DNA from: Exserohilum rostratum
Taxonomy: Eukaryota > Ascomycota > Dothideomycetes > Pleosporales > Pleosporaceae
DNA length: 64,000 nucleotides
NCBI GenBank assembly: GCA_026367775.1
Contig: CP111156.1
Location: 930,001-994,000 of the forward strand
Reading direction: 5' to 3'
Made by a program: the position numbers and the translations under genes. How positions within the stretch are numbered: the first letter of the stretch is position 1; each line of letters starts with the position of its first letter. Below are positions 1 to 10,984 of this stretch, in pieces. The notes under the pieces were generated by a model. The model had not been told where the DNA came from. It did not search any database and saw only the letters and a program-made list of their open reading frames with translations.

Positions 1-90
1 CCCGCCGAGGTAACGAAGCTCAATCACACTAGGTCCCTTGATGGAAAGAAATCAAGTCTATTGTAGTAAGGCTGTTCTCTCAGACCAGTT

Positions 91-1335
91 TTATCGCCGA
101 GGAGACGATGGAAGAGCAGGATAAGGAGCGTGACCTTGTGCTGAGACAGGTGACACAGAAGGCGAATTTGGTGCAGACGTCATAGACGCATTCTGTGCAT
201 CTCGATAACTTGGCGGCCATCCGGTTGAAGCCCTTGCTTGTCTATACATGTTCTGTTCAATCTCCATGCGTTCCACGTTTGTCACGACTTTGTAGTATGC
301 AGGCGGCAATTCTGGATCGTCTTGCTCCGCTGGCGGTCTGGGTGCGAGTGCTTCGTTGCGAGATCTATCCACTTCCGCAAGTTCATAACGAGCGTCTCGT
401 CTACATGGTGCTACGGTCGGTAGCCGGCCCGCTTCCTTTTCCATTCTCTTCCTCTGGTGCATACAGCAGCCTAAGAAGGTGACGAAGCAGATTATGCCCA
501 CTATGATGCCAGTAATCATGCCTATCCTTGCTGCGGCCTTCAAGCTGTCATCTTTATGATTTTCCGTTGAGCCGCTAGAGGAAGATACCCAGGATGGTGT
601 ACTGTATCCTGTTGAGGTGGGCGTAGACGTACGCGATGAAATAGATGAACTTGCATCCTCGATTGGATCTTCTTCATACCCCCAAATATTAAATTCATTG
701 TATATCCATGGAGCCCTCTCCCTTGGCTTACGGGATACGATGAATATCTGGCTTATGACTCTAGGATATTCGGCATCGAGCTTTGAGATCCAGCTTGGTT
801 GTAGTACTTGCTCGACTGCACATGCAGTCAGACTATCAACGTTCGAGACATTCGACTCTGGTATCTTCAGTATCAATTTTTCGTTGCCATTGGAGTCAAC
901 TGTCGACTCAGAATAGCTTCTCGCTGGCGCAACGGTGAGCGTTGCTTGGTCGCAGAACGGGTATCCTGTGCCAGAGTCTCTGTCTCTTTTTTCGCCGTCT
1001 GTAGTGGAGGGACACAGCAGGCACATCATTTCCCACCTTAGAAACCACGCATTCGATTCAGCACCTGAAGGGTTGCTTTCAGGGGCGACGAATTTTGGTT
1101 CTATTATGTCACCCACGTGGATTTTGCTCTCTCCATAGGTGTAATAATCGGTGGGATAGTTGGATTTGTTCCCGAGGGCACTGTATATGTACCACTGTAA
1201 GGGATCCATGCCTAGTCCAACATGTTCCAAGCGCGGATCGTCCTGAGATGGCAACGGTTCAATAGTCGACTCTGGTAGTGGAGGCAAAACTGGTCCGGGT
1301 TCTGGGAAGCTAAACGAGGGCAACTGCGCAGACAT
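91..1335 (-). CDS. Single-pass membrane protein with two cytosolic PPxY motifs
   Basis: Unrecognised protein of 414 residues from the first ATG at 1335. The order is: a region with a few cysteines (about 40-225), a Ser/Thr-rich stalk (about 228-258), one hydrophobic helix at about 272-291 (IGMITGIIVGIICFVTFLG), a basic stop-transfer (HQRKR), then a roughly 120-residue tail with PPAY (344-347) and PPSY (374-377). This layout is like fungal type I surface or sensor proteins, and PPxY motifs are known ligands of Nedd4/Rsp5 WW domains, so it may be a ubiquitin-ligase adaptor or client (inference). No signal peptide follows the ATG, but the frame stays open upstream and encodes a hydrophobic, signal-like stretch (about 1337-1376), so a short 5' exon is probably missing from this model. 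Confidence 0.6.
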   Translation of the reverse strand: MSAQLPSFSFPEPGPVLPPLPESTIEPLPSQDDPRLEHVGLGMDPLQWYIYSALGNKSNYPTDYYTYGESKIHVGDIIEPKFVAPESNPSGAESNAWFLRWEMMCLLCPSTTDGEKRDRDSGTGYPFCDQATLTVAPARSYSESTVDSNGNEKLILKIPESNVSNVDSLTACAVEQVLQPSWISKLDAEYPRVISQIFIVSRKPRERAPWIYNEFNIWGYEEDPIEDASSSISSRTSTPTSTGYSTPSWVSSSSGSTENHKDDSLKAAARIGMITGIIVGIICFVTFLGCCMHQRKRMEKEAGRLPTVAPCRRDARYELAEVDRSRNEALAPRPPAEQDDPELPPAYYKVVTNVERMEIEQNMYRQARASTGWPPSYRDAQNASMTSAPNSPSVSPVSAQGHAPYPALPSSPRR

Positions 1336-2990
1336 GGCGATTATTTGGAAGCTCAAAATCGAAATCGTGCTCCATTTCTGAATTGTGGGAGTTCCACAGT
1401 AAATTAGTTTTGTATCTCTCGCGGACCCGAGTTGGGCAGTGCCGAGGAGGCCCTAATCAGGATCCCAAGGATTGTGTTTTAATTGACTGGAACGCCACCC
1501 CATTCAGTAGAGCTTGGTCCTGCAGCCTCTAATTCGTCACACGAGTCGCAGTGCTGGTAGGATTGGTGTGAGGACATGCGAAGGGACTAATAAAGTTGCC
1601 CCGTGACCTCTGGCTTGTTGTTTTCCAGGCTCTGGGAGCTTGTGTGGTCCGCCCCACGAGGCTGTGCATGCCGTATAGCCGTTGAGACAGGAGGCTGAGC
1701 AACAACGAGATAGACAAAAGAGGCCTTGCTGCATTGTTAACTATACATAGGTGCGATACGAAGGCTGATGCTATCCATAATCAGATTGCGCTCATTCCAG
1801 CATCGCGTTGCAAGGTCGTTTCGTCATTTGCCCAGAATTGTAGGCTGTCGCGTAACAAGATCCAGTCATTTTTGTGTATTGGCTTGATAAGATAGACTAA
1901 ATTGGATTTGGCGCATATGGTAGCGACGTATCTCGTGTATGTTTTGATGCAGCTGAGAGCATGGTGAAGCTGGAATGTTGGGTCATGGAGCCCAATGCCC
2001 CGGCTCCCATCAATCACGAGGCGTGTTCCTGGTCTAAGCTCTAAGCAGCCTAGCAACTTTCCTTCTACGTCACGGAGTCGACCATGTCACCAGATTCCAG
2101 TTCGAGCCGTGATAGTTTATACCATGTCGTCAGTCATCGTTTTTAATTGGCTGATGCTCTGGAAATGTTCTATTGATCATAGGCGCGTTAGTTGCCGGAC
2201 TCAGTTGTGTCTTTTTTCTTACTCCTCACCATGCAATGCAACATTCCCACGTCATACCTCGGGTCAATAGATGACCCTCGACGTTACCCTGTTGTAGATC
2301 CATCCCATTTCCTCGCGCAAAAGAAGCCCGTATGCAGGTTTTGACACCAATCGGAGGCTGTGGCCCACAGTCGGCATGGGATGGATCCACGGTAGTACCA
2401 TGTACCCCGCTGAACTCCTCACTCGGCAGTAATCTTGTATTCACCACAAGACCAACCACGACAAGTCAAGCGTTTAGCCTGCTAGGCAGGTCACACAAGC
2501 TCTGTCCAGGGACATATGTACGCATGTCATAAGAATGGGTGGTGTGGATGTGGAGCATCACGTCGGCGCCGAGCGATGTACATGGAGAAATCTACAGGAT
2601 ACTGGGGTAAGTTACCGTGCATCCCCAACGCTAGCAAGGGGCTGCCCGACCTTGCGTGTGTTGGGGAAAACTGAAATCATCCTTTAAAGAGTGAATTGTG
2701 AGATAAAAGAGAGAACAGCAATACAACAATGTCGGAAAAGTGTGCCCTTAGGTTGCTAGCAGAAGGCGCGTGAGCAGGATACGGTGCGGTCTTATATGAA
2801 AAAAAAGTCCGAGGTAGCACTACAAGGTCGTGAGACTAAACTGGGATTGTTCAGGTTTAAGCGGAATTGCGCTAGATGAACTAAATTTTAGCGCTTAGAA
2901 ACCCATTATGCCGGAGCAATGTATAAAGTGCGCGGGGAGACACCACTTGTACGGTTGGTGCTGTCTGAGTATCAGAGTCTGGTGAAAACT
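1336..2990. other. Intergenic region, divergent promoters
   Basis: About 1.65 kb between the divergent membrane-protein and mannosidase genes. Only short open frames without family resemblance are present. A TATA-like TATAAA sits at 2922-2927. I see no RNA gene or repeat. Confidence 0.5.
2922..2927 (+). promoter_or_regulatory. TATA box of the GH92 gene
   Basis: TATAAA about 64 bp upstream of the mannosidase ATG at 2991, in the expected orientation and spacing for a fungal core promoter. Position-based inference. Confidence 0.45.
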
Positions 2991-5637
2991 ATGGCCGTCT
3001 TCTCTGGAAAGCACGCTTCGGCGGCTTTGTTCTGGGTTTTCGCATCTACCAGCGCGGCACAAACCTCTTCAAATCCGCAAGGAAAGTCGGGATTCGACTA
3101 TGTCGATCCGCTCATTGGAACAATCAATGGGGGTTTGTCAGTCATCGCACTCTTCGAGTACAGTAAACTAATCATACGTAGGCCATGTGTTTCCTGGAGC
3201 AACACTTCCATTTGGTTAGTATTTTACTTCCAGGGCCCATCTATTATGACATATTGACTTTGCTAGGAATGGCAAAAGCTGGACCTGATGTGATTGGAGA
3301 AAACCAGGGTGGATTCTCATCATATCAAGATGACCCAATCTATGGATATTCGCACATGCACGATTCCGGTACTGGTGGATCGCCATCGCTCGGCAATTTC
3401 CCCATATTTCCACAAGCCGGATGCCCAAACGACGATATTGATCAATGCCAGTTTATGAAGGGTTTGCGAGCCCAGTACCGTAAAGAAGGAAGTGTAAATG
3501 CCAAGCCTGGATACATTGACATTACGTTGGCGGATAATGTCAGGACTGAAAGCACTGTGACAAACCACACAGCTCTTTATCGTATGACATTTCCCGATAC
3601 ACCAGTCACGCCGGACACGAAGCTGAGCCCACTCATTTTGGTCGAACTCACGGATCTGCCAAACACGCGGAGCGAGGGCAATGTTACGGTAGATACTAAG
3701 ACTGGGCGAATGACTGGTACTGGAGTGTTTGCGCCATCGTTTGGCATTGGCTCGTATCGGTCGTTCTTCTGTATTGACTTTAATGGCGCCAATGTCAGGC
3801 GCTCAGGTGTCTGGTCCAACACTAGGGCGACGACCAAAACATCGACTCTGAATGTGCCACCTGGCGGTGCCAAGCAAGCAATAGGCGACCGGCCAGGAGG
3901 TGGATGGGTGCAGTTTGAAAAGCCCGAAAAGAACAACCAAATGATTGTCAGAGTGGGTGTGAGCTTGATTAGCGAAGATCAGGCTTGTGCTAGTGCTGAA
4001 CGCGAGATACCCTCTTTCGATTTTGATGGCGTCGTTAAAGCTGCTGAGACTGCGTGGCGCTCCAAGTTTGATGTCATCACCATCGAGAGTGGAGGTGTAG
4101 AAGAGAGTTTCCTGACATCGTTCTGGAGTGGTGTATACCGCTCCATGATCAGTCCACAAGACTACACTGGCGAGAATCCCCTATGGAAATCCGATGAGCC
4201 ATACTACGATTCCTACTACTGCATCTGGGACAGTTTCAGATCCATCCACCCCCTTCTTACATTGCTGGATCCGCACAGCCAAACACAAATGATCAGAAGC
4301 TTGGTCGACATCTACCGCCATGAAGGATGGCTCCCGGACTGCCGAATGAGCCTTTGCAAGGGATTTACGCAAGGAGGCTCGAATGCAGATGTTGTAATCG
4401 CGGATGCTTACCTTAAGAACATTACGGCTGGCATCGACTGGGACTTGGCATACGAGGCCGTCATCAAAGACGCAGAAGTTGAGCCGCCAAACTGGGACAT
4501 CGAAGGTAAGTCTGGGCCCAGCATTTGCACTTTTCAAGACAACACTAACACATTTTTGTAGGTCGAGGTGGTCTCGCATCCTGGAAATCCCTTGGCTACA
4601 TCCCTACCGACAACATCGACGTGGACGGCATAGGCACGGAAACGCGCTCCATCTCGCGCACAGTCGAGTACGCCTACAACGACTTTGTCATTGCTCTACT
4701 CGCCCGTGAACTCGGCCACACAGCAGATTACAACAAGTATCTTCAGCGCTCTACCAACTGGAAAAACATGTACAAAGCAGACCAGCCCAGTACCGTCAAC
4801 GGGACAGACACAGGCTTCCAAGGCTTCCTACAGCCCCGCTACCAAAACGGAACCTGGGGCTTCCAAGACCCCATTTTCTGCTCTCCCCTCTTCAACTTCA
4901 CAGGTTGCTATTTGAACCCCTCAGGAGGAGAAACCTACGAGGGACCGGTATGGCTCTACACGCTCTTCGCACCAGGCGACATGGCGTCTCTCATCACTAC
5001 ACTCGGCGGCCACGACTCCTTCATCAAACGCATGAACTGGCTCCACGAATCCGGAATCCTATATGTCGGCGACGAGCAATCTTTCCTCACTCTCTACCTC
5101 TACCACTACGTCGGGCGCCCCGCCCTCTCCGCCGAACGCGCCCACCAATATATCCCCTCCCTCTTCAACGACACCGTAGGCGGTATCCCCGGTAACGACG
5201 ACAGCGGCGCAATGGGCTCCTTCCAAGCGCTCACCATGATGGGATTTTTCCCCAATCCAGGCCAAGATGTGTACTTCATTATCCCTCCATTCTTCGAATC
5301 TATTTCGATCAAGAATGGGCAGACGGGCAAGACGGCGACGATTAAAAACGTTAATTTTGATGCGGGATATAAGAATATTTATATTCAGTCTGCGACGCTA
5401 GATGGGAAGCCGTATATGAGGAATTGGTTGCAGCATAGCTTTTTTAGGGATGGGGGTGTGTTGGAGCTTACGTTGGGGCTGAAGGAAAGTAGTTGGGGTA
5501 CGCGTGAAGAGGATGTTCCGCCGAGTTTGGGTCCTGCGGGGAATGTGACGGCGGCGCCGGTTGGGGATAGGCGGTGGAGTATGCCAGACTTTGAGGTGGA
5601 TGTGGATGTGAATGTGGATGTTAGTGATGCATTCTAG
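2991..5637 (+). CDS. Secreted GH92 alpha-1,2-mannosidase-like glycosidase
   Basis: Four exons: 2991-3132, 3182-3214, 3267-4505 and 4562-5637, giving 829 residues. Exon 2 is only 33 nt; it restores the family block GGHVFPGATLPFGMAKAGPD across two introns of about 50 nt. The ATG at 2991 gives a clear signal peptide (MAVFSGKHASAALFWVFASTSAA); an in-frame ATG at 2919 would bury it. Family blocks seen include WDSFRSIHPL, GGSNADVVIADAYLK, the block around GRGGLASWKSLGYIP, HESGILYVGDEQS and the catalytic-domain GNDDSGAMGS. GH92 enzymes are calcium-dependent exo-mannosidases trimming alpha-1,2 (some 1,3/1,6) mannose from glycoproteins. Many N-x-S/T sites fit secretion. The last 30 residues are an Asp/Val-rich repeat (DVDVNVDVSD). 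Substrate linkage cannot be read from sequence. Confidence 0.93.
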
Positions 5638-6039
5638 GGGGCTGTAGTTCTCTCTTGATCTGTCTTCGTCGCACTCCTTCCAGAGAAGACCAAGAAAGCA
5701 GATATTGAGGACTTCATCACTACTTCGATATGTTGCCTTTCACAAGTTCAAGTAATGTATTGAATGTAGTCATGGAGTGTAATGAACACTGTGAACAACC
5801 GATACTAATTTTTGGTTTTTGTTTGATTCGCTGTGTCGCTCACTGCACAATGCGCCGTTTTAGATACTTACCTATATTCTACCCAATCAGTAAATTTCCG
5901 CCTGGTCCATCTGAAAATCACTTGGCAACAGTGAATACATTCAGTTTCACAGCAAACATCACCTTACCATATTCGTCCATCCCCTATTGCTGCCTTCATC
6001 ACGCGCAAGCCCAAAGCTTCCCACGTACCCACCTACACA
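5638..6039. other. Short intergenic region
   Basis: About 400 bp holding the mannosidase 3' end and the 5' region of the RING gene. No feature recognised. Confidence 0.5.
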
Positions 6040-7752
6040 ATGGATGGCGCAAACACCATTGACCGTCACCTCCTGGCCTGGATAAAACATCCAGAATGGT
6101 TTCTCCCATGGGCTCAACAACTCGACAAGCAACCCATGTGTGGCAGGGCTACAACTCGCCTGTCACAGCAAAGAAGAAGCAACAACAACAACATACGACC
6201 GCCTACGCCATACCCACGAGAAGATATCATAAGCGCAACAATGGCCCGCCGCCCCGACCCAAACACGGGAGGAACAGGGGACACACCCAATTCCTTTTAC
6301 CCACGCTCAGTAGTATCTGGAGAACGAGGTGGACGGGGAGGAAGCAACCTGATGCGTACTCCTGTCCGCTTACCTCGAAACATGCCCTACGTAGCAGACT
6401 CTCGTGCACTCGAAATCACATATGCCGATGACAACATGCTATTCTCAGATATTGGCTTGCACCCACGAATAGACAGCAGCTACACAGACCATTCATCTCC
6501 TCAAACAAACCTTGATGGCACTGCCGTGGGAGGACGTGGGACCGCGCCGGAGGGATCGTACCGCTCGCTCAACATGCTGCGTGGTAGAGGTGGACGACCA
6601 GCACCAGCCGTGAGGATGAGCGTGGCAGCAAGGATGGGGTGGCCTGGTAGTTCTAGTTCTCGAGGTTGTGCTAGTTCACGTAGTAGAACCAGTTCTCGGG
6701 GTGATACTACATCTCAAGGTAGTCGTCCTCTCAATCGAACTGAAATCAGAGCAGCAACAAGGGGAATGCGACTTTTCTCGCATGATTTCGGGGATATGAG
6801 AACTATGTTTCAGAGGTTGGAGAGGCACCTCGCTGGACATACTCATGATGCTAGTCCTCCTCCTAGTCCTCGTCTGCCTGCTCCTCATCGTCGTGGCCTT
6901 ATTACGACCGAAGACGCGGATAGGGAGGCTGGTGACTACGATAATTTTGTGGGTGGTGCTAGACTGCAGCGTGTGAGTACGCCTGCGCCTGCACCTGTGA
7001 GGATTCCTACGTTTTACCCCATGCCACATGGTACTGAGATTGATCTGGATGAGCCAGAGCCTTTCGGCGACTTTCTGCATCACCACACGCAGCGTCTGCA
7101 AAAGGGTGAGGATGGGCCTCCGAATTCAGAGTGTCCGATTTGTCTAGAACCACCGTCAATGACGCACCACTGTGTGCAGATGAAGGGCATCCCCGGATGT
7201 AAGCATCTCATTGGCCGCGATTGTTTGGCGGAGTTGTTGGAGCGTCGGGACGACGGTGCAGCGACAGTGTGTCCGCTGTGCCGCACGGAATGGGTGGCTG
7301 CAGACGAGGTTTGGTATGAGGAAGAAGAGGAGGAAGAAGAAGAAGAGGAGGAGGAGGAGGAGGAAGAGGAAGAATCGGACGTGACTGGGCAGAATTCGGA
7401 AGTGTCGGACGAAATTGCGCAGACAGACGGTGCTAGTGATCGAGGTCGAGGTCGAGGTCGAGGTCGAGTTCAAGTTCGGGCTCGAGATGGCTTCGTCAAT
7501 ACCCCTCTCTTTGGCGGTACTCGTGGTGGTCCTCGTGGTGTCCGTCGTGGCGCTGCTATAGATGCGCCAAGATCCGGTATGCGTAGCCTAGGAGGTGGTG
7601 GTCGTCGTTTCCCTCTTGGCGACTCCCAAGCCAACCGACGCGCGACATTCTATCCGGCGGAAATCTATCACGAGACGCGTATGCCCATGCCCGATGAGGG
7701 GGCTTTCCGTGACCTGCCACCGGATGTGTTGCGAGATGATTTCGAGTTCTGA
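6040..7752 (+). CDS. RING-type zinc finger protein, disordered
   Basis: Single exon, 570 residues. A RING-like cluster lies at 365-414: C365-x2-C368, C387-x-H389, C395, C411-x2-C414, so it is probably an E3 ubiquitin ligase or scaffold. The position two residues after H389 that is usually Cys/His is Gly (KHLIGRDC), a variant common in fungal RINGs. The flanks are low complexity: Arg/Gly/Ser-rich stretches (about 165-240), an uninterrupted run of about 20 Glu right after the RING (7318-7375), then an RG repeat encoded by CGAGGT units (7438-7470) and RGG-type sequence. The start at 6040 is the first ATG in frame; the N-terminal HLLAWIKHPEWFLPWAQQL helix looks folded. Substrates unknown. Confidence 0.75.
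   Translation: MDGANTIDRHLLAWIKHPEWFLPWAQQLDKQPMCGRATTRLSQQRRSNNNNIRPPTPYPREDIISATMARRPDPNTGGTGDTPNSFYPRSVVSGERGGRGGSNLMRTPVRLPRNMPYVADSRALEITYADDNMLFSDIGLHPRIDSSYTDHSSPQTNLDGTAVGGRGTAPEGSYRSLNMLRGRGGRPAPAVRMSVAARMGWPGSSSSRGCASSRSRTSSRGDTTSQGSRPLNRTEIRAATRGMRLFSHDFGDMRTMFQRLERHLAGHTHDASPPPSPRLPAPHRRGLITTEDADREAGDYDNFVGGARLQRVSTPAPAPVRIPTFYPMPHGTEIDLDEPEPFGDFLHHHTQRLQKGEDGPPNSECPICLEPPSMTHHCVQMKGIPGCKHLIGRDCLAELLERRDDGAATVCPLCRTEWVAADEVWYEEEEEEEEEEEEEEEEEEESDVTGQNSEVSDEIAQTDGASDRGRGRGRGRVQVRARDGFVNTPLFGGTRGGPRGVRRGAAIDAPRSGMRSLGGGGRRFPLGDSQANRRATFYPAEIYHETRMPMPDEGAFRDLPPDVLRDDFEF
7318..7375 (+). repeat. GAG/GAA microsatellite encoding poly-Glu
   Basis: Imperfect GAGGAAGAA trinucleotide tract inside the RING gene, translated as an acidic run. 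Likely length-polymorphic. Confidence 0.8.
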
Positions 7753-10632
7753 TCGTCCACGTCGCATCAGGGTGTCCACGACAAGGTGCAGATCGCATGC
7801 AATATTAAGTCATCGATGGAGCTGGCTGGTATTTGAGTGTTTCATTTTTTTCCTCTAGTGCCTACCGTTGAGTAGATATGTAGCACTGTCACTGTAGGTA
7901 GTTCTCTGTTAAATGCCTCGCGCGATGCCTCATCGAGCATCGCTATAGGCTAGATAAGGGTACGCAGGGTACTGTACTAGGGGGAACGACTTGGTTCAAC
8001 AGAAACAAGAAAAAATATTCTCGATTCTGTCGCATAGTATAGTGCAAGTAGTAGCAGCAATAATAGCAGGGTCTGGCCAAATCGCAGTGCTGTGTTCGTG
8101 ACATGACTCGCACCCACAAACTGACCCCATATGTGACATTAGCCTTCCGGTGCAGTACCAAACAGTCGGCCTAGGCAGTTGAAACAAGCTTCGAGATACT
8201 TGCAGACGTTTTGATAGGGTATACGGATCTGCGCAGACAGCGAGCTAGCTGTTGGCCTAGCCATGGGAACAAAAATGTGTTTTTCAGCTTAGCCTGCAGC
8301 CGCGATAGTTACCTTGCTTGTTTTCAGGTACACCTGCATGGAATTCCAACAAACCAGTCCGTGAAGCGAAGCCACTGCATGACCAAGAGATAAACTCACA
8401 TTGTAGCGGTGAGGGATATATTCTATATCGGTAGGCATACTTTGTATCATAATTATGGTACTCATGTTGTGCACCACCAATAACTGACGTTGCTTTAGAG
8501 TAGACTGGAGCTGATCGACAAGCCCCACCGCGGGAGTGGTGAATGTGGATATTGTCAGAGGAAATGCCGCAATAGCACGAGCTTGCAAGGTGACAGGAAC
8601 GACGCAAACTACCGTATTGGAGACGAGGGGCCTAGCCCACCCCCTCAGCTTAGCAGCGATGCGATCGGAAGCTGATGATGAGTGGCTGTGTGCTGGCTGG
8701 TGGCCAGGTGCAGCTGGTCTTTGTGCATGCCAATGTTGGGAGGACAAGGGTGCTGCAACTTCGGAAGATAGGACGAGGCCTCCGTGTGCTGACGCCGTGC
8801 AGAAAGACCGGCGTAAAGGGCCATGAATGAAATCCAAAGAATTCAAGGCATATGCCGTGACGATAGCAAGGATATGGCGGCGCCGGTCACAGTGGCCGCA
8901 GCAGTGTGGTGCCGCGGTGCCTGGCCGCGACAGTTACGACGGGTTCCAGCCGAGCCATCCGATGGCCAGGCATCGGCCCCGCACTGTGTGTGGCCCGCTT
9001 GCCATGTAGCCCCTCCTCATGAATCCATCGATCGTCACAGCGGGCCCTCATGACTTGAGGCGCCCATAGTATCTGCACGGAACGTGTTTGGAACCCGCTG
9101 TCGAGTCGACATAGTGACGTTTCAGCGCCGTGCCACACCGGTTTCTCGTACGTAAAGCAAGGCTTCTGGGCCCCCCGATGATCTGGGGGAAATGGCATCA
9201 TGGCACGCGACAGCGATGGTTGGATCCATGATCGATTTGGTCGATGGGGGTAGCGAGAGATGCGATTGTGATTTTGCCCTGTCCTGTCCACGGTGGGCCT
9301 TGAGTGACGTGGGTAAGCAAGTCAGGACCTGTGCCCGTCGCTGCAGAGATGTCTCGATGCGTACTACAGAGTTTCTGCGACTTCCGTTATCCTTCTTGGC
9401 TGCGGCTTCTTGCGGTTCAGTCGTCAGACACTGGCGTCTAGCTGCAGATCTTGGAAGTCTAGAAAAGGTTCTCCCCGTTCTTCTTGCATGGACCCATAAT
9501 GCTATGCGAGTCGTAGAAAAACATCTAGACGTCTGAGGACAGCTACGCCAGCAACGTGGTTTCGACAGAGGGCTAGCTGGAGCGCGGGCCTGTCAACAAA
9601 GATGCAGCTGTAATGTTTCGCTGGCGCAACCCGACCACTGCGACGGACGGATGAGGGAGCATGCGTGATCACAAAACGCTCACTTGTGGCGTAGTGACCC
9701 GTGTCTTTTGATAATGCACGGACGGCCCACTATAAGCAAGGGTACTTGGACCATCGTTGTTTGCAGCCCAAATAGCGAATAGCGAATATTGGCGTGTGTC
9801 ATTTGTGATTTTTTAACAGCCCTCTAGCTGGCGCATAGGGAACGTGGCGAGGGCTCCGCAGTTGGCGTATGCAATGCCACTGGCCTAGCTCGTCACGGGA
9901 TGCCGCTATGTGGGATTGCAAGAAACCATGTGCGTCACCAAGCAGACCTTGTGTGTGTGGGCGGGTGTGCATGTGTTCCTTGAGCACCGCAATCTCGGTG
10001 CAAAGCTGACGATATTGCGGCATTTGCATCGCCGGGGCCTTGTAAGGCATGGATGCATACAACCTGAAAATAATCTGCCGCTTAATCGATTACACCGCTA
10101 AAACGGGCAAGTCTGGAGTGAAAAAAAAAAACCTGGGGAAGCGCTACGGCTACACGATGGTCCAGGGGTAACAGGGGAAGAAATGGCGCATGGCTGGCGT
10201 ATCCGGGTTGCACCACGTTTCTGTACTAGGAAACAATCTGCTCCCCCAATCGCATTACATTGGCCCGGGCTGGTTGGCGGTGCATGCATCGGTGCCTCTC
10301 GTGAGTGGAACTTGTCGTGACGGTGCCGTTCGTCGTGTTTCTGATTGTGCGGTGAGTCTGCCCGATCGTGATGGGCCAAGGTCATTCGATCCCCTGACAA
10401 TGCTGTCCGCCGCCGCGTATAAAGCTGCCCTGGGCTGCCCTCTCTCGAAGCAGCAAAACATCAGCAGCCCTAGAGCGAATCCAGAGTTTCAATCTAGACT
10501 CCTTGCAAGACGGGATCGACAGCAGAGAACTACCCTCATACAAACCGCCAACCACTGCACGCACGCACGCACCAACCACATTCCACCTTTCTCGTCTATC
10601 AAATTTAGCATCACACACATATCATCATCATC
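7753..10632. other. Long gene-poor intergenic region
   Basis: About 2.9 kb, long for this window. The minus-strand open frame at 8289-8846 (185 codons) lacks family resemblance and composition like the neighbours. A direct repeat of AATAGCG lies near 9770-9787 and an A run near 10121-10132. The right end is the promoter of the small gene starting at 10633. No RNA gene or transposon recognised. Confidence 0.5.
10418..10423 (+). promoter_or_regulatory. TATA box of the small two-exon gene
   Basis: TATAAA in GCGTATAAAGC, 210 bp upstream of the ATG at 10633, followed by a C/A-rich leader with ACGCACGCACGC and ATCATCATC tracts typical of fungal 5' UTRs. STRE-like pentamers AGGGG lie at 10164-10168 and 10173-10177 and CCCCT at 10391-10395. 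Confidence 0.4.
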
Positions 10633-10984
10633 ATGCCTGCTCTTCCATTCAATTCTTCCGCTGCTTCGTCAGCTGCATCTTCACCTACTTTGTCGCCTAC
10701 TACCACGCCTTCAATAGTTCTCCATCCCGCATCGGGTATATTTGATCAATCGTACTAAAGCCTCCAGTCTAATCTGTCCAGCAGGTGAACCATTAGAAAA
10801 GAAGGAGCTCCTCAAGCCCCGACAAGATCCTGCGCAAGCCTACCGCTTGCGGTATGCGCAATATCTTGCAGCCACTTTTGGCTTCTCAATGCAGGCCGCG
10901 CTCGCCGAGGCGGATTGCCAACTCGCGCCCCGGCGTTCGTCGAGTTCAGCCATGTCAGAGGCCGAGTCGTTACGGTCAATTTGA
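10633..10984 (+). CDS. Small two-exon protein of unknown function, 100 aa
   Basis: Exons 10633-10735 and 10785-10984, joined across a 49-nt intron (10736-10784) with donor GTATAT, a CTAAT branch site (TCTAATC) and acceptor GCAG. The unspliced frame stops inside the intron (TACTAA), so the gene is invisible to single-frame scans. Residues 1-34 are Ser/Ala/Pro/Thr-rich; 35-100 form a charged, probably helical domain (EKKELLKPRQDP, then AYRLRYAQYLAATFGFSMQA) with a single Cys and a Ser-rich end. No signal peptide or membrane helix. A TATA box and leader lie upstream. I do not recognise the family; small soluble stress or conidiation proteins look like this, but that is only resemblance in form. 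Confidence 0.6.

Noticed and set aside
2031..2115. tRNA-like A box (TGGTCTAAGC) and B box (GTTCGAGCC)
   Set aside because: The T-arm stem does not pair and no acceptor stem could be formed, so it is not called a tRNA gene.
8289..8846. 185-codon open frame on the minus strand
   Set aside because: No family resemblance, no splice or promoter support, composition unlike neighbouring genes.
10190..10717. 175-codon plus-strand open frame over the small gene
   Set aside because: It runs through the TATA box and leader of the spliced gene at 10633-10984 and ends in low-complexity sequence; treated as chance.
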